Of a stretch of 64,000 bases of DNA, positions 57,253-64,000 are shown one piece after another; within the stretch, counting starts at the first letter, position 1, and every line of letters begins with the position of its first letter. This DNA comes from Sclerodactyla briareus (lineage: Eukaryota; Echinodermata; Holothuroidea; Dendrochirotida; Sclerodactylidae). The stretch is taken from assembly GCA_026419785.1 (NCBI GenBank), contig JAODTK010005409.1:62001-126000 (forward strand). Reading direction: 5' to 3'. The notes beneath the pieces were generated by a model. The model did no database searches. It was given only the letters and a program-made list of their open reading frames with translations, and had not been told where the DNA came from. A program made the position numbers and the translations under genes.

Positions 57253-60147
57253 AATCAGATTTTGACCCCTAGTGACCTTTGATGATCTTCAATGACATGG
57301 TGGTTTTATTAAAAAATTGTTACACTCCATGTATGCATCCACTCCTAGAAGCATATTGCATTCCAATGAACACGCCAATGATATTGCGAAAACGCTATTA
57401 ATGTAAACTTTGACCACTTGTAACTCCAAAGTAAGTGTCCGATCGAAGCGGGATTGGTTTCCTCCATGAAGCAACACAAAGGTCTATCACCATATCCAAA
57501 AATAACCAGTTTCTATTTTTTTGCCCGTAACTCCTAAATAAGCACATTTATTCAAGACTCAACATTAACCACATGACCACCGACAGAGGTCAAATGAGGT
57601 CAGAGGTCACACACTGCAGGCTAACAATTAGATAACAAGGGTGAACTCCAGCCTTCACAGATATTCAATTCTCCGATTATGGACAGAGGAAAAACAGTTT
57701 TGGACCCCGAAGGCCTTGAATGACCTTTAATGACATGCAGCCTTTTATGAAAAATGTTACTCTCCATGTGATACATCCACTCCTAGGAGCATTTGGCATT
57801 CTGATGAACATGCCCAGTGCGATGCCAAAAAAGTACTAAAATCAGTTTTGACCCCTAGTGACCTTGATGACCTTCAATGACATGGCGGCTCTTATAAAAA
57901 TTGTTATTCACAGGTTGATGCATCCACCCAGACGCCATATTCGAATTCCATGAACACGCCAATGTTATTGCGAAAAAGCATTATTAATTCAACGTTGACC
58001 CCTTGTAATTGACCAGACGTATGGTCCGATCGGAAGCGGGAGTGGTTTCCTCCATGAAGCACACAAAATCGTTATCAATATACAAAAATAATTACCGTTT
58101 CTATTTTCTTTGCACGTAACTCCTTAAATAAGAACATTATTCACAAGACTCAACTTTAACACATGACCACCCAACAGAGGTCAAAACTTGATGGTCAGAG
58201 GTCACACCATGCAGGTCAACAATTATTATCACAATGGTAACCTTCCAGCCTTCACAGATATTCAATTCTCCGATTATGGCCAGGAAACAAGTTTTGACCT
58301 TAAATGACCTCTTGAATGACCTTTAATGACAAGGCAGTTTTTTATGAAAATTGTAACTCTCCATGTGATACATCCACTCTAGGAGCAGTTTGCTTCTGAT
58401 GAACATGCCCAGTGCTATTGCCCAAAAAGTACTTAAAATCAGTTTTTTACCCCTACGTGACCTTTGATGACCTTCAATGACATTGGGGTTTTAGAAAAAT
58501 TGTTACTATCCATGTGATGCATCCACTCTAGAAGCATATTGCATTCAATGAACACGCCCAATTTATTGCGAAAAAAGCTATTAAATTTAAACTTGAACCC
58601 CTTGTAATTACCAAGATGCGTCCGATCGAAGCGCTAGTTGTTTCCTCCAGGAAGCACACCAAGGTACTATAACATATCCAAAAATAACCAGTGTCTATTT
58701 TCTTTGCCCATAAACGCCTTAAATAAGCACTTTGATTCAAGACTCAACCTTAACCCACATGACCACCCGACAGAGGTCAAATTGAGTGTAAGAGGTTCAC
58801 ACACGCAGCGTCAAAATTATATCACAATAGTGAACCATTACCAGCCTTAACAGATATACAATTCTCTGATTATGGCCAGAAAACACAGTTTTTGACCCCT
58901 AGTGACCTTGAATGACCTTGAATGACATGGCAGCTTTTTATGAAAATGTAACTTCCATGTGATAACATCCACTCCTAGGAGAATTTTGCATTTGATGAAA
59001 CATTGCCCAGTGCTATTGCCAAAAAGTACTTAAAATCAGTTTTTTACCCCTACGTGACCTTTGATGACCTTCAATGACATGGCGGTTTTTATAAATTGTT
59101 ACTCCTCCATGTGATGCATGCCCCTCCTAAAGCATATTGCATTCCATGAACACTCCCAATGTTATTGCGAAAAAGCTATTAAATTAAACTTTGACCCCTT
59201 GGTAACTACCAAAGTAACCGATCGAAGCGGGAGTTGTTTTCCTCCATGATCACACAAAGGTCTATCAACCTATCCAAAAATACCAGTTTCTATTTTATGT
59301 GCCCTTAACTCTTAAATAAGCACATTTATCAGACTCAACCTTAACACATAACCAACCCGACAGAGGTCCAATTGCATGCAGAGCTCACCACATGCAGGTC
59401 AACAATTAATACACAATGGGGGTGAACCTCCAGCCTTCACGAAGAGTCATTCTCTGTTATGGCCAGAAAACAGTTGTTGACCCCTAAGTGACTTGAATGC
59501 CCTTTTTTTTTTTTTTTTTTGTTTTTTTTGGTAGGTTTTTAAAAAATCCATGTCGTTTTATGAAAATTGTAACTCTCCCATGTTATACATCCCCCCAAAC
59601 GTCCTAGGATCAATTTTGCATTCTTCTGAACATGCCCAGTGCTATTGCCAAAAATTACTAAAAATCAGTTTTTGACCCCTACGTGACCTTTAATGACCTT
59701 CAATGACATGGCGGTTTGTTTATTAAAATTTTACTCTCCAGTTGATGCTCCACTCCTAGTCGCATATTGCATTCCAATGAAACACGCCCAAATGTTATTG
59801 CGAAAAATTTATAAGTAAATAAACTTGCCTCTGTAACTACCAAAGTAAAGTGTCCCGATCGAAGAAGAACGGGAGTTGTGTCTCCTCCTAAAGCACACGA
59901 AGGCTATCACATATCCAAAAATAACCAGGTCTTTATTTTTCCCGGTACTCCTTAAATAAGACATTATTCAAGACTCAACCTTCAAACACATAGACCAATC
60001 GACAGAGGTCAAATTGAGTCAGAGGTCACACACATGCAGGTCAAAATTATATCACAATGGTGACCTTCCAGCCTGCACGGATATTCAATTCTCTGATTAT
60101 GGCAGGAAAACAGTTTTTGACCCTAAGTGACCTTGAATGACAGATTA
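57253..60147 (+). repeat. Satellite array, ~600-bp unit, about five copies
   Basis: The phrase TT(T)TGACCCCTA(C)GTGACC recurs at about 57253, 57843, 58440, 59039 and 59668, giving a period of 590-630 bp. Each unit has two related halves (a CATGGC.GTTTT...CATCCACTCCTAG...GAACACGCC part and a CAGCCTTTTATGA...CTAGGAGCA...GAACATGCCCAGTGC part), so the unit is itself an ancient dimer of about 300 bp. Units carry clustered AGGTCA hexamers. A poly(T) run (59503-59529) interrupts the fourth unit. Copies differ by many indels. No coding. Confidence 0.88.
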
Positions 60148-60660
60148 GTAACTTTAAGACCTCTGGGGCCCTAGTCCCTACTGTCCAATTCATTGGGACT
60201 ACAGGATAAACCATCTCCACCGTTTCGTCAAAATCCAACAAACTTTATGCAAAATAGGCAAATTAGACTACCTAATTAGCATATATCATGCAGGAATTCT
60301 GATCGATTCGTGTAACTATTCATAGTTGTTATATTACCCTGAACGGCATCACCAAAGAATTACGATCAAGAGATATCTTGTACACAAGCTTTCGGGCAAT
60401 TTTCATAAGATGCAAATTAGCAAATGAGAATGGTCTTTTGGGGACATGGGATGCACATCGGAAACTCTTCACCGCACACGTCCACAAGAAGGTCCCAGCA
60501 GATGGCTTCCACGGTTCAGGAGATATCTAACGCACATCGGACAGACAGGCGGACAGACGGCCGGCAGGACGGACGGACACCCCCCCCCCCCGACGAGCCC
60601 ACACAACAAATGTGACCACTATGTCTCTCCTTGAACAAATTCAGGCGAGACAAAAAATGG
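60148..60660 (+). repeat. Right-hand part of the satellite-bearing repeat
   Basis: Contains GCAAATTAGACTACCTAATT-AGCATATAT, similar to 63735-63775 (GCAAATAGACCGGTTGATTA-GCATATAT), a GGACAGACAGGCGGACAGAC stretch, poly(C) at 60580-60591 and the right flanking repeat (60612-60657). The array looks like part of a longer dispersed repeat that is also present, truncated, at the right edge of the window. Confidence 0.55.
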
Positions 60661-61076
60661 CTCATTAATAATGCTTTCAGTATAGGGCACACTCCAACTC
60701 TTTTAGAGTTTCGGAATTTCAAGATTCAGTTCTTTTGCCAAACTTCCCGCAGTCAAAATCCCACTGGGGTCATAGACCACACATTTTACACGAGAACAAG
60801 GATACTGAAAGACTGAGGGGTGCCTATTTCTGAGATGCGCCATGCAACATCAACTTTTTGCGGGAATGTATTTTGTGAGTACCTATTCTGATTCTTTACA
60901 TTTCCCAACAAGGTCCCACCTTTCCTAATCTGGATCACAAATTCCAGCAAAGGTACCAACATATCTGAGGGGTGGGAGGGCGCTATTCCATTATACTGAG
61001 TACATACGCTTCGTCTTGCATTCTTTCAGGATGGAACTCGGTGACTGGTGACTGTCTAGCATAGTTTATTCGCCAC

Positions 61077-61188
61077 CTTAGCAGACGATCCGCCATCCTG
61101 TAGCAAGTCCAGACCGGTCTCTGTCAGACCTGTCGTACACGCATAATGGAGGGCAGTGTTTCCTTTGGCATCTGAATTGACGTCGGAC
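61077..61188 (-). CDS. Ankyrin-DHHC gene, ankyrin-repeat exon
   Basis: Minus strand: acceptor region CATTTCTCCAGAG, then SDVNSDAKGNTALHYACTTG-LTETGLDLLQDGGSSAK, ending AAG|GTGGCG. D-V-N-x-x-D-x-x-G-N-T-A-L-H-Y-A is a textbook ankyrin repeat. Using the second AG (61190-61189), the first base G completes the codon GA|G left by the exon at 63884, giving continuous reading from that exon. It ends in phase 0 for the linker exon at 56206. Ankyrin repeats preceding DHHC on the same strand suggest the HIP14 (ZDHHC13/17) architecture, in which the repeats bind substrates. Ankyrin identity is firm; membership of the same gene is inference from strand, order and phase. Confidence 0.68.
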
Positions 61189-61394
61189 CTCTGGAGAAAT
61201 GAGACACAAAGATGATCTTACCTAGGAGAGTTATTGCATGAAAGAGGACCGATTTCAAAAATCGCGATTGTGATACCACTCATGTAGTAACTAGGTTTAT
61301 TTTGATCATGTACTAATAAAATCACATCATCAGTACATGTTTCGCTGATCATGTAATAATCACAAAATTCATTAAATACCGTATTGGCGTCGTC

Positions 61395-61985
61395 CGTCGA
61401 TCCCGAGTCACAGAACGAGTTCTCAACATCGAAGTCCGAGGCAAATCTGAGGTCATTGTTTCCGAGTCTGGTCCCTATTACAACTTCCTATTTCAGCCGA
61501 AATGTATGGTATCAGGCAGAGCAGAGTGTAACAATTCACTCAAAATTATGACTCGAGTCACTGCTACTATTAATGGGGAACATGTTCAAACATTTGCTCG
61601 AGTCATTACCTTTTGGAAGTAGTGACTCGAGTCTTGACTCATACAACACTGATATTGGTTCAAAACAGTAAGGACTGCTTATTTGTTGCATTATCCTCCA
61701 CAAAACGGAGTATATTGTAATGTTGCATGATCATTCCAATGCACAATTCCGATAGCTTCCATAGCAATGGCGACGTAGTTGCAACTCCGGAAATATTGGA
61801 AGAATGCCCTAAACTAACGAGCAATTAACCAACCTAAGCTCCGACTCCCACTTCCCTGTTTGCGGGCTCTAGGACCACAATATTTTTCTGAACAGCAGTT
61901 ATCATTTTTAAATACTTGATGAATTGCATTTCAAGAACATCACCATTTCCATCACATTTGCAGATTTTTGTTTGCTTGCGTCTAA
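61395..61985 (+). repeat. Duplicated segment D, copy 2
   Basis: See 54800-55235. This copy contains an extra stretch at about 61548-61660 with ACTCGAGTCA written three times in variants (61552, 61597, 61624), absent from copy 1. The ankyrin exon lies just to its left. Confidence 0.65.
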
Positions 61986-62869
61986 AGTAGCTACGGAGAA
62001 TCTGTACGAAACAAGCACACTGACGCCATCTGTTCTCTGAAGCCAGGGTTTGGCGTGACGTTTGTTAGTCGGGGGGAATGTAAGAAACGCGCTGCCAGAC
62101 CTGTTGCGCTTTTTCTGGATATTTCATGTGCGGTGTTCTGGACAATGCATTGGCTAAGAAAACGCAGTACACACATAAATCAAATTGATTTTTGGTGGAT
62201 GCATTATATAACGGTCAATTGATTTAAATAAAATTCATTTCGGACCATTGTAATTTAAATGAGTTTGAGCTATTTTCCTTCATGGTCAGTGGGGGCTGGG
62301 GCGGGAAGGAAGTTCAGGACCTTCACCAAAATTTCACCCATGGAATGCTGGGTCGAGGTTCAACTCTTTTATTAAGAAGATACTTGATGGCGTCTTGAAA
62401 CCCTGAGCACTGGATGGGTAATGGGGGGTAACCCCCCTGTAATACAAAAAGAAATTGGTTTCAAATCTAGGAACAGGAAAAGATGCTCAACGGCAAAGAC
62501 TTGGTGGCAGTAGGGTGCAAAGGTCAAAGGTTGATCAGTGCGTGTGAGCCTTGTGGTTCTGCTGTGGTTTGCTGGAAGTGAGTGTGTTTGTCTGGGACTA
62601 TTATCAGGTTCTCTGGTTTTTCTCTGCTGCATTGCGTTGTGGATGTGGGGATGTCCAGGGTTCGATACCCTTCCTAGTAGTCCAAGAGGAGCGTGGTCAA
62701 GGACTGTTAATTTTCAATCACATCCAATGGGAGGCCCATTTTAACGAATGATTAGGTGCAAGTAGGTGCATGCCTGCCTCATTATAAATCTGATGCTGGT
62801 ACCACTTTCTCACATTGCTACCAATCCATAAAGTGCTATAACAAACATTACCTCAATCTTGCAGCTGGT
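61986..62869. other. Intron; one tRNA-like trace, no exon
   Basis: At 62651-62675 CCAGGGTTCGATACCCTTCC is a B-box-like stem-loop on the plus strand. A GGGGGGTAACCCCCC hairpin lies at 62425-62439. Small open frames here have no domains. Confidence 0.4.
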
Positions 62870-63060
62870 ACACACTCTGAAGATGTGAGAGATTGGAGTC
62901 GAGTTTCCAATAGCACCTGGTGCAGAGATAGAGAAGAGCTATTGAGGTTGAAGTGCCTTGCCCATGAGCCCTTTTTAAAAAGCGACTGGGCCGTTCTACC
63001 GGATTGGACATTTAAACATTTAAACAACAACCCTGGTGCTCTTTCCAACTGAGCCAATCT
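62870..63060 (-). repeat. tRNA-derived SINE-like sequence
   Basis: Minus strand reads CAGATTGGCTCAGTTGGAAA-GAGC near 63060-63036, an almost canonical tRNA box A. A GGGCAAGGCACTT phrase follows near 62965-62953, common in SINE bodies of marine animals. Box B is decayed. Confidence 0.55.
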
Positions 63061-63883
63061 GCCTCTCTGGCACTTGTCAAAAAGGGAAGGGCAGACGAGG
63101 TAGCATTTTTTTTAATTTGCCGGCGATGATCCACAAGCCCACGGTTCAGGAGCTAGATGACACCGAAGTCTCCTGACCTATAGGCCGAGCAAATAACACC
63201 CGGGGAAATGAATTTGAGACGAACACTGGCTAACATTGATTGGCATATAGAATGGAAATTATCTATTGTTATGCCATATAGGATAAGTTCCCCCTCTTTT
63301 TGCAATCTGATGATACAAATATCACACGTATTCTAGGCGATGATCTAAATACTGTTACCTCAATTTTGGTACCCTACCCTCCATGAACAAAAACAGTTTG
63401 ACAGTCTTGATTTAAGTCCTTCGGTAACAGGTGGATTCTTGAACCGCTAGTCCTCTGATCAGTGGATGCTCCTGGTCGAGATATTTAGTGAGTTTCACCA
63501 TCCGGATGGAAATAGGATTACGTCAGTCTGCAGATAGTGATAGCAGAATTGGAGGCACCATAGGAGTGGCCATAGTTTGCCAGCCCCTAAGTTCTCGACA
63601 TCTTAAGCACTAACCACCATGTGACTGAAAATAGACATTTTTATGAATAGGCAAATGTACAGATTGAACGGTTTCAAGTGACCCAAACCAAATTTAAACC
63701 CCAAAGTTTGTGAAAAATTCAACAAACCTCAAAATTCTGCTAATTAGGCAAATAGACCGGTTGATTAGCATATATTATGATGGGAAACCCTAACAACTCA
63801 TTACATGCTATCTGTACCCATAAGTTATACAACATCACCATAGCTCCTGAAAACTGTGATATACAGAGAAATGAAAAACTTAC
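63061..63883. other. Intron, repeat-derived
   Basis: Contains a truncated copy of the repeat seen at 60200-60330 (63700-63850) and nothing else recognised. Confidence 0.4.
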
Positions 63884-63943
63884 TCAAAATCCACATCATC
63901 ATAGGCAAGGTCATGAACTTTGGCCAGATAGTGCATGGCAATC
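63884..63943 (-). CDS. Ankyrin-DHHC gene, upstream exon (candidate)
   Basis: Minus strand: acceptor TTTATTCCCCGTTTCAG, then G|ATT... reading IAMHYLAKVHDLAYDDVDF and GA|GTAAGT, a perfect donor. It is 60 bp. The A-M-H-Y-L-A-K segment resembles the T-A-L-H-(Y)-A-A core of an ankyrin repeat. The GA left at the end is completed by G of the exon at 61188, giving ...DVDF-E-SDVNSD... with ankyrin-like spacing. The gene therefore continues off the right edge of the window. Splice sites are strong; ankyrin assignment is tentative. Confidence 0.5.
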
Positions 63944-64000
63944 CTGAAACGGGGAATAAAACAGCACATAATGAAAACCTTGGGTGACTCAGATCAGAGG

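Noticed and set aside
57253..60147. CRISPR array or other spacer-repeat system
   Set aside because: Units are long (~600 bp), repeats are not short and uniform, and the sequence is clearly animal; it is satellite DNA.

Overview
The window looks like nuclear DNA from an animal, most likely a marine invertebrate. The evidence is spliced exons of metazoan families (nicotinic-type Cys-loop receptor, ankyrin/DHHC palmitoyltransferase), CR1/L2-group LINE fragments, a Ty3/Gypsy LTR element, tRNA-like SINE heads, microsatellites and long poly(G)/poly(C) runs. I cannot name the species. Coding density is very low and most open frames are chance or repeat-derived. Single-base insertions and deletions break nearly every recognisable coding stretch, and repeat copies inside the window differ from each other in the same way. 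Uncorrected long-read indels are one explanation; real decay is the other.

Layout. 3.3-27.8 kb (+): scattered exons of a nicotinic acetylcholine receptor-like subunit (45-bp exon, ~110-bp exon, Cys-loop exon, TM3 exon, MA/TM4 exon). They lie among LINE fragments (5.5-6.35 kb minus, 7.5 kb minus, 15.5-17.0 kb plus), a ~670-bp tandem duplication (9.98-11.32 kb), two AAACGTTT-rich MITE-like elements and three copies of a G/C-run repeat. 31.2-35.3 kb (-): a CR1-like LINE with ORF1 coiled coil, endonuclease and RT remnants. 37.7-38.4 kb (-): an uninterrupted 223-codon ORF of unknown function. 40.79-48.54 kb (+): a nearly full-length LTR retrotransposon with 5-bp target duplications (ACAAG), a proline-tRNA-type primer site and the domain order gag-PR-IN-RT-RNaseH. 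Integrase lying upstream of RT is the hallmark of the Gmr1-like branch of Ty3/Gypsy. 48.9-63.9 kb (-): exons of an ankyrin-DHHC protein, read from the right edge leftwards (two ankyrin-region exons, a linker exon, a TM2/DPG/CRD exon, a DHHC exon). This gene's introns hold a ~600-bp satellite array (57.25-60.15 kb), two copies of a ~480-540-bp MITE-like element, a duplicated 450-590-bp segment and one unidentified plus-strand exon (55.47 kb).

The two host genes have no evident functional link; they are neighbours separated by a transposon-rich interval. The LTR element is the most informative single object because its boundaries, target duplication, primer site and domain order can all be read directly. 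The DHHC gene is notable for a cysteine-rich domain that departs from consensus at a zinc-ligand position.
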